This document shows positions 47,281 to 57,792 of a DNA stretch of 64,000 bases, in pieces. The notes beneath the pieces are model-generated. The model was given only the letters and a program-made list of their open reading frames with translations. It was not told the DNA's origin and did no database searches. The DNA comes from Diphasiastrum complanatum. Taxonomy: Eukaryota; Streptophyta; Lycopodiopsida; Lycopodiales; Lycopodiaceae. The stretch is taken from contig CM055100.1 of NCBI GenBank assembly GCA_029204225.1, forward strand, positions 3,755,089 to 3,819,088, in the 5' to 3' direction. Each line of letters begins with the position of its first letter. The stretch's first letter is position 1. The position numbers and the translations under genes are program-made.

Positions 47281-47870
47281 GTCATCAAACTATAATTCAA
47301 TCTTTTCGTTTGAAATGTTTTTGCATTGTGCTTGCATGTTTTGAGCATCTTGTTATACTTGTTGATAACAAATGCTAAATATAATAGACTAAACCCTAAT
47401 ACCCAAGTAGCTACAAGAAGCATCATACTCAACATTGCAAGAGAGAAATAACTCCTTTTGGGAGCTCTGACAACCATTCTTTTCATGTAACCTAGGTTTT
47501 GATAGAATAAATTTATTGCATTGAATTATCTATGCACACACTCGTGTTGTCTGCTAATCCAAACAACATAATGAACAAAAATTGAAAGTTGTATGAGGTA
47601 TCCACGTAACTCAACTAAAAAATTGAGTGCATTCAACTTAATAGCCTTTGAGCTCATTCCTAAACCCTAAGGCTTTAGGGATCAAGTGCATCAACAATTC
47701 AGCCTTTTCATTTGAAATGTCGTTGCCTTGTGTTTTGAGCATTATGTTAGACTTGTTGATAACAAACACTAATTATAATTAGGTCTAAAAAAACTAATAC
47801 CCAAGTATATATGAGAAGCAACATACTCAGCATTTATGCAAGAGAGAAGTAACTCCTCTTGCGCAATGAT
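47281..47870 (+). repeat. Direct repeat of about 180 bp, two copies
   Basis: 47290-47465 and 47695-47865 share TTTGAAATGT, TTTTGAGCAT, ACTTGTTGATAACAAA, CTAATACCCAAGTA, ATACTCA and AGAGAGAA(A/G)TAACTCC. They lie in the subterminal part of the TIR element and are non-coding. Confidence 0.8.
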
Positions 47871-48067
47871 GGTGTGATTAGATTCAAATTTTGCATTATT
47901 AGGTCAACAATGAGCTCAATTCAAGAAAAACTAAATGAAATGACCTGCTAAACACTACATGCATATTTAGCCAGACAGATAGTAGTCACTCCAGTTTTAT
48001 AGTTGGAAATAAAAATATTGTTTTGGCTCGTCATTGAATGTGATGATTGTCATTATCACCTTTCCCA

Positions 48068-48111
48068 GGTCAAATAAACTCACTAAGCTCGCATTTTATT
48101 TACTCGCAAAA
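48068..48111 (-). repeat. Right terminal inverted repeat
   Basis: On the minus strand it starts TTTTGCGAGTAAATAAAA, the counterpart of 38608-38650. Confidence 0.85.
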
Positions 48112-49630
48112 TGTCCACGCTCGACTTAGGAGTATACCTTGTGGGTTGTGTGCGCACTCGGCTTGATCTTCTTGGAGGAAGTGTCGGCTGATGATTCAAT
48201 CCTTGGATTTGTCGTTGCTGAGTAGCAACAACATCTTCGTCTGACTCGTTGTCGTGAAGTGGATCAACAATGGGCATGCTTGAGCCAGTGGCTAGAATAG
48301 TCGTGTCGATGAAAGGCGTTGAAGGTTCACTTGGAAATATGTCTTTGCCTTTAAGGTTGATGCATTGATCCTCGATAAAGACTGTATCCCGGTTGAATAA
48401 GATCTGCTGGGTATCGGGGTCGTACAACTTGTAAGTGTTGTCAGATGAAGTATATCCGATAAAGATTGTCTTGAGACCTTGGAAGTCAAATTTCTTCTTT
48501 GTCTCCTTCGGGATCTGCACGTAGGCGATACATCCGAATACTCGTAGGTTTTTTCTTTCATCTATGATCTTATGCATTGAGATATGCTCGAGTTTGAAGA
48601 ATCTCTTTGTTTCCAAACAGAAAAAATACAAAGAAAAAAAAGAAAAAAATAAGTAAATCAGAGTAGGGGAAGTTTATATGGTAGGGTGTTCTGCCTGAGA
48701 GGGCCTTGGTCGAACATATGTTCTGGATGTAAGTTGCAGTGGAAACAGCTTCAGCTCAGAAGTTCTTCGGTAAAGATGAGTGTGCCAGTATACATTTAGC
48801 TGACTCGACCAGGGTATGATTCTTCCTCTTGGCTAAGCCATTGGACTGAGGCAAATCAGGAGTGATAAACAGCTGTTCAATGCCTTGGCTCTGGCAGTAC
48901 TCCTTGAATTTGGTAGAGATGGATTCTCCACCATTATTGTGTTACCAGTCTCTTTCTCTGCACGCTCTTTGAAGATTTTGAAGCAATTGAAAGCTTCTGA
49001 TTTCTTCTTAATAAAATACACCATAGTGCTTCTGGAAAATTCATCAATAAAAGTTATGAAATACTTTGCATCCTTCAGTGAAGAATTTTGCATTGGGCCA
49101 CAGATATATGTATGTACAACATTTAGTAATCCTCTAGCAATATGCTAATGGCTTGATCTAAATGGTTGCATGGTCTGTTTATCGACCAGACAGTCTTGAC
49201 AGACAAATAAATCAACTTTCTTGTCAGGATAGTCGAGATCAAGAATAATGGATTGCGTAGACATCGGGTCTTGTCTTTGTACCTGTAACAACGTCATACA
49301 ACTCCTTAGCCACTAGCCAAGTCCTCATCTTAATTTCCACAGATGGTAATTGGCTCCATCAAGCTTGTCCATAATAGGACTTGCTTTCCCTTGGGAATCC
49401 ATGTGGAAGATTAGTTTGGATGATAGTAGTAACTATCAATGACTTAAGTATGAAAATCTAGTGCGAAATTACAGAACAAAAAAAATAGTTATCCTATCGG
49501 CTAGTAGGATCAAGTTCTGTGGGAAGCTTATTAGGCTATAAAATAGCTCTGACAAAAAACCGCTTGAGAAATCAGATGGTTTCTGATATTAAAGCTCGAA
49601 ATAATCAGAGAATAACAACCTATGGCTAGG
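48112..49630 (-). pseudogene. Copia gag start, integrase and connection region
   Basis: Near 49440-49260 is a gag N-terminus (MEPITICGN-like, then VTGTKTRPD in shifted frame). It jumps directly to the integrase zinc half at about 49210 and the core frame 49093-48833 (KYFITFIDEFSRSTMVYF). The C-terminal integrase is at 48631-48112 (LRVFGCIAYVQIPKE, GYTSSDNTYKLYDP, and RRSSRVRTQPTRYTP just before the transposon end). Gag C-terminus, nucleocapsid and protease are deleted. Confidence 0.85.
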
Positions 49631-49636
49631 ATACCA

Positions 49637-50231
49637 TGTTGGGAAATTGGTAAAGCTCCCTCGGTGCGTGCACTATTGGTAACAATAGGCGAACACAATA
49701 ACAAGATTAAATCTAGAGCTAGATGCGCGGTGATAGCGGAAGCAAAAGAGTAGACTATCAGACGATTCAATTAGAAGGTCAGATAGAGAGCGGAAAGCAT
49801 TGCAAATACTGAGAGAATCTGAATGCAGAACTAGACTACACTTTATTCAGATTAATTGTAACGAAATACAAGTTAGTAATGTAGGTGAGCACAAGACAAT
49901 AGCGGACGAAACCTCGTGCTCACAAAGCTAACTACAAATTGTAAAAGCTATGAGCTAATATTGACGATCCATCTGAATAGGAGAATCAATGCATGAATGG
50001 CGTCTACTGTGTCTGTCTCATCGAATTTGATAATCCGAGTTCTTGATCATCAATAAATTACATTACTTGCTTAGTGCATACAATGATATACACGCTATAT
50101 ACATTTATGCAGATGAGTGTACAAGAGAAGACGTGGAGCCGTTGTGCCATCAGGATGAAGATCATGGCTGCTGTCATTGTCAAGTTGGTTACGCAGTAGA
50201 GGATGAGCGTGAGGAGGCCAATAAGTACCGT
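49637..50231 (-). repeat. Copia 5' LTR (right)
   Basis: Begins TGTTGGGAAATTGG on the plus strand, i.e. ends CCAACA on the minus strand, with the primer site next to it. It matches 36307-36895. Confidence 0.85.
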
Positions 50232-50609
50232 CTTTATTGCATGTTATCATCCAATGTACCTCGCTTTGCCAGCTTAAAAATCTAAAAACATAAGTTTCCA
50301 ATACCACTTTAGAATGTGATTAGGTGCCAATAGCAAGCTAATTGCACAATCCAGATTGATTTGCCAAAGTTAAATGTATTTTCATAAATATTATACAAAA
50401 TAATGCATAACATAAGATTAAGTTGACAATGATACATATAGATGATAGGGCTTCAACTTGGTGGATGACTCACAAACATAACACTATGGATATCGATATT
50501 CATAGATAGCAATTTCTCAGTGTAGTGTTCTTTACTTTTCTCTACGTATGTTGAATGTTCTTCTTGGTAAGCCTGCAAAGTGTCATACGAATCAGGTGAG
50601 TATCCCTAG

Positions 50610-52036
50610 AGTCAGAGGTAGAGGCTGACATCGAGAGATTGGATGTGGATCAGTGCATGATTTTTGACCGTGTGGTACGTGAGCATGTGGTATGAAGAGT
50701 AGGTGGAGTATTGTTTGTAGATGGTTTGAGTAGTATGGGTAAGACGTTTCTCTATAGTGTCATGTTGTCGTATGTGCGTGCACAAGGTTGGATAGCATTG
50801 GTAGTTGCATTGTTGGAGATCGCTGCATTGTTAATGAAAGGTGGTAGGACCACGCACTCTAGATTTAGGTTTCCTCCGACGGAATTGAATGAAAGCTCGA
50901 CATGCAACATCTCAAAACAGTCTCAGTTAGGTAAGCTTTTGATGGCATGTCGACTCATTATTTGGGACGAGGCTCCCATAGTACATAAGTATGCCATCGA
51001 GTGTGTGGATTGGTCTTTACGTGACATATTGGATATTGATATCAATTTGGAGGAGTTTAGATTGTTTTTGGTGGTGATTTCTGTCAGGTGCTCTCGGTTG
51101 TACGACGGGACAATCGTGCAGAGATTGTGAACGGTTCACTGAAGTATTCGTGTTTGTAGAAATATATGGAGGTGCACAAACTATCAACGAACATGCACAT
51201 TATGGGTGTGGAGGGAACGAGCAGTCGAGGTTCATAGAGTATTTGTTGAGTATTGGAGATGGTTGCAAGCCCACATTCGTGCAACGTGGTTTGGATTTGA
51301 TTTCTTTGCCAAAGTCTATGTGTCTATGGACGCGCAGCATGTGTGAATTTCATTCATTTTCTCGATTGCACGACGTTACATGGATGTTGATTTTTTAAGA
51401 AGCCATGCAATATTGACCCTGTTGAACGAAAACATGGACGAGATCAATTCAAAAGTTGTTGAGCAACTTCCCGGAGATGCTTGCATGTTTTATAGTGTTG
51501 ACAACGTGTTTGAGTCTGATGTGTACCCAGTAGAATTTTGAATAGCTTGCAACCGAGTGGATGCCCTCCACATAAGTTGGTGTTGAAGGTTGACATGATA
51601 TTGATGTTGTTGCGGTCGATAGTGTCGCACAAAAGGGATTGTGCAATGGTACAAGACTTATTATTTGTAGATTGGATAGACAGGTCATAGAGGCGGAGAT
51701 AGTGAATGGGAATAATATAGGGAGTAGAGTTCTCATTCCACAAATCCCTTTAGTGCTGAGCAATTCAGATTTGTTGTTTGAATTGCAAAGAGTACAATTC
51801 CCTATCATAGCGGCTTTCGCCATGACAATAAACAAGGCACAAGGGCAGACTATGGACACTATTGGATTGTATTTGCCATGTCACGTATTTAGTCATGGCC
51901 AACTGTATGCAGCACTATTGAGAGTGCGAAATGCATAAAGTGTACGAGTGTTGATTAGTGACAGTGACGACCGATTTTTTGATGTGGCAAGAGTGGCCAG
52001 GTGCACTCAAAACATTGTATATTCGGAAGTGCTTTA
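50610..52036 (+). pseudogene. PIF1/Helitron-type helicase fragment
   Basis: Helicase core in several frames. A Walker A-like loop FVDGLSSMGKTFLY (50717-50760) has GLSSMGKT in place of the usual GPGGTGKT. Walker B is LIIWDEAPIVHK (50957-50990), then GGDFCQVLSVVRRDNRAEIV in a shifted frame (51065-51130). A poorly preserved middle with stops follows. The C-terminal helicase motifs are LCNGTRLIICRL, PIIAAFAMTINKAQGQTMD and ALLRVRNA (51630-51938). This is the PIF1-like helicase of plant Helitrons. No Rep domain is visible upstream, so it is a truncated, dead copy. Confidence 0.88.
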
Positions 52037-52269
52037 GTAGTTTGTTTGGAGTAAAGGTAAGGGTTAGAGTTACGATTTTAGATTTTAGGATTATGAGATA
52101 AGATTACAGAGTTAGATTTATTGATTGTGGACATGCAATAGGGTTATGGTTAGATGTTAGGGAAGATTAGGATTGGGGTTTGGGTTAGAGTTAAGTATGG
52201 TAGGATAAGAGTGAGGGTTAGGTTGGTCTATAGATTTTAGGATTAGTGTCGGAGATTATGTTTGGACTT

Positions 52270-52482
52270 TTAGAGCGTGTCTTCATGTATGTATGTGTGT
52301 ATATGTATGCATGTATGTATGCATAAATGTGCTTTTCTTTGTATATGTATGTGTGTGTATATTTGTGTATATGTGTATGTATGTGTATCTGTATATATGT
52401 ATGGGTGTGTATGTGTATGTATAGGTGTGTATATGTATGTGTATGTGTGTGTATATATGTATGTATGTACATTCTAATAAAT
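52270..52482 (+). repeat. TATG/TG-rich microsatellite
   Basis: Degenerate repeats of TGTATG, TATGTG and TATA over 210 bp. Overlapping frames on both strands are Tyr/Val/Cys or His/Thr repeats and not genes. Confidence 0.95.
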
Positions 52483-52526
52483 GTAAATGTTTTTTTTTTG
52501 CAGTTGGTGAATATTATTGTTCGTTT

Positions 52527-52769
52527 GACATAGGCTTTGCTACACCTTCCACCTAGGAGAATGTAACCTTTACATTTGGAGAGGCCTCTTATTGTTGCAA
52601 ACATTTAAATGTAGGCATCTGCAACTGTACACGATCACTTTGGTGAATGCCAAAGTTTAAATCTGTGTACAACTGTAGAGGCATGCAGTGAAAACCCTTA
52701 ACCAACGAGCCTATCCCAATTTAAAGGTTTTGCATTCTCCTAGGTGGAAGTTGTAGCATAGCCTGTGTC
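52527..52769. mobile_element. MITE-like element with about 48-bp inverted ends
   Basis: The left end GACATAGGCTTTGCTAC and the right end (minus) GACACAGGCTATGCTAC continue in parallel through TTCCACCTAGGAGAATG and CCTTTA(C/A)A. Total length 243 bp, with no coding sequence. No clear target duplication (ATTCGTTT and ACACAAC flanks). Confidence 0.75.
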
Positions 52770-53143
52770 ACACAACAAACAGACGTAGTTTGGGAGCGGT
52801 CTACAAGGAAAGGTTGCCGAGATCTATATTTGCACCTTATTATCATGATGACAAACTCCGAACATTGAATCCAATCAGCAAGCATGTCTATAATGTTGGT
52901 GAGTTATTTGTTATCGTGACCAAATACATTGCATAGTTTAGGGTTTATGATGTAGAGTGATAAAATGTTTAGGTCCTGTATGAATCGTTTTTGACAATGT
53001 TCAATGTTGTTGTTATGATTGTATCAGTTTTTATCCCATGAAGTTGGTGGAAGATGTAACAAAGCCCATGCCATAGAACAAACAAATGCAGTTTGGATGA
53101 GCTCATTATTCATTGCAAAGCAAACAAATTTTTGTAAACAAGG
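52770..53143 (+). other. Possible gene remnant
   Basis: A frame directly after the MITE reads NRRSLGAVYKERLPRSIF to a good donor at 52899 (GTTG|GTGAGT). A second open stretch (53028-53143, LSHEVGGRCNKAHAIEQ) lies between AG and GT signals, but the phases do not agree. This could be two decayed exons, or nothing. Confidence 0.25.
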
Positions 53144-53269
53144 TATTTGCTTCACTTTGTATATCAAATTGATGATTGTCATGTTTTATAAATATATATC
53201 TTAATGGTTATATGCAATTTCCACAAATTCCATTGTTACAAAACATGATATTAAAATATATAATGTATT

Positions 53270-53403
53270 ATGGAAGGAGCCGGGCAGAAGCCATTCTGCC
53301 CGGTAAGGATTCCCAAAAAATTTGGGCAAGGCCCGGAGGGGCCGAGCCTAATTTTTTTGGAAAGCCGAATCGGGCAGAATGGCCTTTGCCCGACTCCTTC
53401 CAT
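53270..53403. mobile_element. Short foldback MITE
   Basis: A 134-bp GC-rich unit in AT-rich DNA. The ends ATGGAAGGAG and CTCCTTCCAT are exact inverses. CGGGCAGAA(G)GCCATTCTG pairs with CAGAATGGCCTTTGCCCG, and inner CCCAAAAAAT/AATTTTTTTGG pair also. The whole folds into a long hairpin. Confidence 0.85.
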
Positions 53404-56400
53404 TGCATAATGGATACCTAAAATTTTTTCAGAAGCACATTACAAAGCATAATAGACATGTTTGACTTTGACTGACCAACACAAATGTGCCACATGGCAC
53501 TTGTACGGAATTCGTACGGATGGGCACAGACATGCAGAAAAAAAAAACAGAATCTACCTTTGAAAAAAATGCATGCATTTTCAGCTTTTTAATTTATTTG
53601 AAAATGGGCATAATATGCCACAGGTGTCCATTACATATATTTTAAATAAACATAATTTAAATTACATTTGAATCATGTTTTGTGTATATTGTGTCCTTTG
53701 TTCTTTGTAGATTAAATGTTTTTTGTTTGTAATCTTCTTAGTAAGTGTAGTTCATCTATGTGTGCCTTGTATTTCTTTTATATTTGGTCAAGATCCAGTC
53801 TTTTATATTTTTGCAAAGGGCACACTTAGTGCGATCCTTTTTCTTGTACATTGCACTCTAGCAGAGATGGAATATGCAAGATAGGTGGCAAAAATAAGGG
53901 TAACATGAAATTTTGGTGCCGTTGCAAGGGAATGGGCTGTTGAGTAGAAAAATTTGTCACTTTTGAGGACTGTTTAAAAGGGAGGCTGTACGAGCCCTCC
54001 GTATTATGTCTTGTGCATTGGTCATGTACCGTACATGGCCAACAATCACCTTCTGACATTTTAAGTGAGAAGAACTTTCTCCTTATATGCAACTTTGAAG
54101 CGACATCTTCACTTCATAAAGTGTACTCAATATATCCCAATCTTCTTTCAAAGATTGGGCTTGTTTGATATGGCCAATCTGTGCATTGGAGATGTTAAGG
54201 GTGATTAAGGTGATAGTCTTACCATTCCTGAGCTTCCACTTGGAAATGAGGGCCTTTACTCTACTTTTGTGCGCGTGCGTGTGTTTATATAATTTTTATA
54301 TTTAATTTCGCATTTGTTTTGAAATATAGGGTACTAAACAATATGGCTCATTTGATTGAGACCGGTTTCTAATATATAACTATGTGCTATTTTTTAGTGG
54401 TATAATATTTATAAAAGATCAAAAATCAAAATTTTAAAAAAGTAAATATTTGAAGTTTACTACAATATGCATCTCAGTTAAACTTTTATATGATACTTTG
54501 TTGTATTTGGTTTTAGTTGTCAATATCTAATTCACCATTTGTGATACATACAAGTTTAGATAATTGGGGATGAGAGAGTGATCAAATCTCCACATTGCAT
54601 AGTGGTAGAGGATAAGACATGAAAATCAAGAACTCTTGAGATTCTAATGTATACAAGTGAAAATGTGTTTTTGTTTCATGCCATAAAAAGAATTAAGCTG
54701 CCATTGACACTACTGCAAATGCGGAGGTTGAAAACATAGAAAAATATATATAGAAATGCATCGGGCTTCCCAACATTATGCTATTTTTTGACATGCAACA
54801 ACAATAATAATATATTGCAACTTGCAATCATAGTAGTCTATTAAAAGGTGGTTAATGAGACACGACCAATAACGGAAATCCAATTGAGCATAACATTTGT
54901 CAATACTAATATGTTTGCTATATGTTCTTCAAATATCCCCACACATTGTAGGACTTTCCTAGTACATGTGTTTTCCACAAACCAAGAGCATCGTTTTCAT
55001 TTTTGTTGTTGGAAGTTGACATTCTTATTAAGGGCAAAAAAAAAGTGTATATTTGATTGTACAAACTCATTTTCAAATGGCAAAAACAACATTGAAGAAA
55101 TTTAGGAGGATTTTGCTTCTAAGGGACATAATTTTGGGCTAATTCAAACCATCTCAATTTGAAGCATTAAGCTCAAAAACTTCATTGCCTCAGGTGGTAT
55201 GCCAATGAGGGTCAATGAAATGTTAGCTGATTACAATGGCAAATGTTACTGTCAAACTTCCTCCTTACCAACTATCTTCAGTGGATGGCATTTGTTTGTC
55301 ATAATTGGATTTGCCATTAAACAACAACCATGCAAGGTTTTAGGGGCATCAATAGAGTGTCTAGCTATGGGGGAGACTTCCAATGTGTTCCAGACACATG
55401 TAGTGATATTCAGGAGCTATGATAACCACGTTCTATTTGTCATGGGTATGCATAGTGAGTATAGTGAGAAACACAAGAAAACACTATTACTTGGCAAAGT
55501 AAGATGCTTTTGTAGAAATAATGCCTTTTCTTCCATTTTCCCTGAAAAGAATTAATGGTAATCCTCACTCTCACAATGTTTACACATCAATATCTTCTAA
55601 ACTCACCACATCCATGCATTTGTTTTCCAAACTACCACTAAACATCACTATTGCAACTGCTTGATTGATGTTGTTGAAACCAATATACATGTTTTGAAAT
55701 CATGCTAACTCCTGCTAACTTTCAGTTTAGTAGGATGTATTTCTCATGAAGTTTGTTGCCACAGTGAAAATGAGATGATGCTACCTTCCACAATTTCAAA
55801 TGGCTATTTCTTGTCTCCAACATAAATCTGATCCACTTGTTGTTGCTATGTCATGTTGTTGATCATTGTTGTAGCTTCCTACAACATTATTGCTTCTTGA
55901 TGAACCTTTGCCTCGTGCAATTTTGTATTCACATTACTAGACTTTTGAGGTCACATGATAACTTATTTGAATGTATTCAATGGATATATAGTCATCCTTA
56001 TAATATATAGATATATCAATTGATGCCTTCAAAAAGTCTAGAAAAGTATTGAAATTGTCACACATTCACCCAAGAACATCTAATATCTACTAGTATAGAG
56101 CACTGCTTGAGCCACATGGAATTGATAAACAATTGTGATAGTCTTAATGTACATAGCTACATATTCAACCACAATACTATCATGCACTTTCATAGAATGG
56201 CCTTCAATTGATAGCACACTCCCAATCAAAGCTAGCAAATCCTAATAATCAAATCTCAAGCAACCAATCACTTGACTATTGAACTTTTGGCTTTGATACC
56301 ATATTAAGAATTGTGCATGTGAGTGAGGATCAAGCATGACCTTAATAGATATTGTGAATTCCCTAACCTAACCAACAATAAACTATATTAATAGAATAAA

Positions 56401-57792
56401 AAAGTAAGTGACATCTCATAGAAGAACATTAAACATGTCACCTACGTGATCCTATCACGACTAATCTTCATTGTCCCAAGACTTATTATGTACATGGTCC
56501 TCTCAAAACTCGTAATAAGGAGGAACTCATGCATAATAATTGTCCATTTATTGTAATTAGCCCTCCAATGCACATGTATGCATCATGACCTTAATTTAAC
56601 CATACACATTTATACATCTAATGAGAATCTGAATCTAAGAGTTATATGGCAAAAAAAAAATCCAATCATTTGCAAATGTCCCACAACATGCCCCTCACAA
56701 TTTAGTACGATGATTTGATACTCATGATTGAAATAACATGCCTAATTTGTCAAGACACCACTATAAAGGAACACTTGAGAGCTCCAAATCACCAATGTGC
56801 TAAAAGAATGCAAATGCTATAGAACCAAAAGAAGCTCTAACCATCTATATAGCGGCTGATAATCACAACAGAGTTTACAATTTACTTAGACCCATATTAA
56901 AGATGTTAGGTGATGGATCAAAGATCCAACATGGAACCAAAACTTACATAAGAACAAGCTTGCTGCCAAGTCATCAATGGCTTTACAGGAATTACACATA
57001 ACTGTGCTTCCTATAAGAAAGTTCAAAACATGATCTTTTCCTACCTTAAAAACCAAGAAAAATTGCAACTCCATTTCAACATGGAAAAGTTCATGCTTTC
57101 CATTCAAAAGTTGATACTTCAAAGTAATCAATAGTATTAAAGCTAAGATATACTAATGTGAACCAAGTAATAGCTTACTATGCATATTGACCCCATGTTT
57201 CTCAAACTTTAGTGAAACATTTCCTTTGCGTATGAAAATTGTTCTCAATATCACTCAGATAATAATGAGAGTGTTATGTATATATAAATATTGCTTCCTC
57301 GATCAGGAAGATGTACATTTGAAATCCACAAGTAAGAAACCTTAATGACTAGAAAATTCACTACATAAGCCTAACCATTGATTGTACCAAGGCTGTAGTC
57401 ATACAAGATGATGTATATAAGCAAACTAGACAAGCATGAAGCTCGTGTTTGTCATAATCCCATGATGTCTGAGCTAACAATGCTCATTCTAGTTTTGTAA
57501 GAAGTAGGATGGTTCTTCTGTCGCAATGTTCTCCAAACATAAAACTTAATCTTTATTACCCTTCCATAGACAAAGTGGTCGCTATTGGCCATGGAACAAT
57601 AAGAAAGAGTAACCTGTTTACACTCGTCGATCCAAATGTTGGCATAGTCATTGATGCTTTGACCATGAAGTTATCAATAAGAGAGATGCATCTATGTGCA
57701 AGTCATAAAACCATTGGATCTGTTATTGGCCATGGGTACATCCCCCAATGCACCTAGAAAGCATAAGGGGACAAGAAATTTGTCTTCAGCTT
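53404..57792. other. Spacer downstream of the transporter gene
   Basis: AT-rich, with short open frames on both strands (for example 55199-55555) but no motif or splice-supported gene. The 57.2-57.8 kb part is probably the transporter's 3' flank, since its last exon ends at 57793. Confidence 0.5.

Larger units (their letters stand above)
38608..48111. mobile_element. MULE-like transposon with TIRs, SWIM transposase and methyltransferase cargo
   Basis: The ends are inverted repeats of about 43 bp. Both begin TTTTGCGAGTAAAT and share a second block around TTAGTGAGTTT (left 38608-38650, right 48111-48068 on the minus strand). They sit exactly where the copia frame is interrupted. Inside are a Mutator/MULE-type transposase on the minus strand (39.0-42.6 kb), methyltransferase-like coding DNA (43.8-46.9 kb) and repeats (47.2-47.9 kb). 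No 8-11-bp target duplication can be found: the flanks are GAATTGGCC on the left and TGTCCACGC on the right. The insertion may therefore have been followed by rearrangement. Confidence 0.78.
36307..50231 (-). mobile_element. Ty1/copia element split by a MULE-like transposon
   Basis: Direct repeats of about 590 bp at 36307-36895 and 49637-50231 enclose minus-strand copia sequence. From right to left there are the primer site (TGGTATCCTAGCC, 49636-49624), a gag N-terminus (about 49440-49260), integrase (49200-48112), then after a 9.5-kb insertion the reverse transcriptase and RNase H (38607-37075). Most of gag and all of the protease are deleted. The protein context on each side of the insertion (...TRYTPKSSVD and RPIPEYACLL...) joins without obvious loss. 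Confidence 0.85.

Noticed and set aside
52218-52604. 128-residue minus ORF rich in His, Thr and Tyr, and its plus-strand mirror
   Set aside because: Produced by the TATG/TG microsatellite.
55199-55555. 118-residue plus ORF in the spacer
   Set aside because: No motif, no splice context and no repeat relation. Length is within chance for this region, though a decayed exon cannot be excluded.
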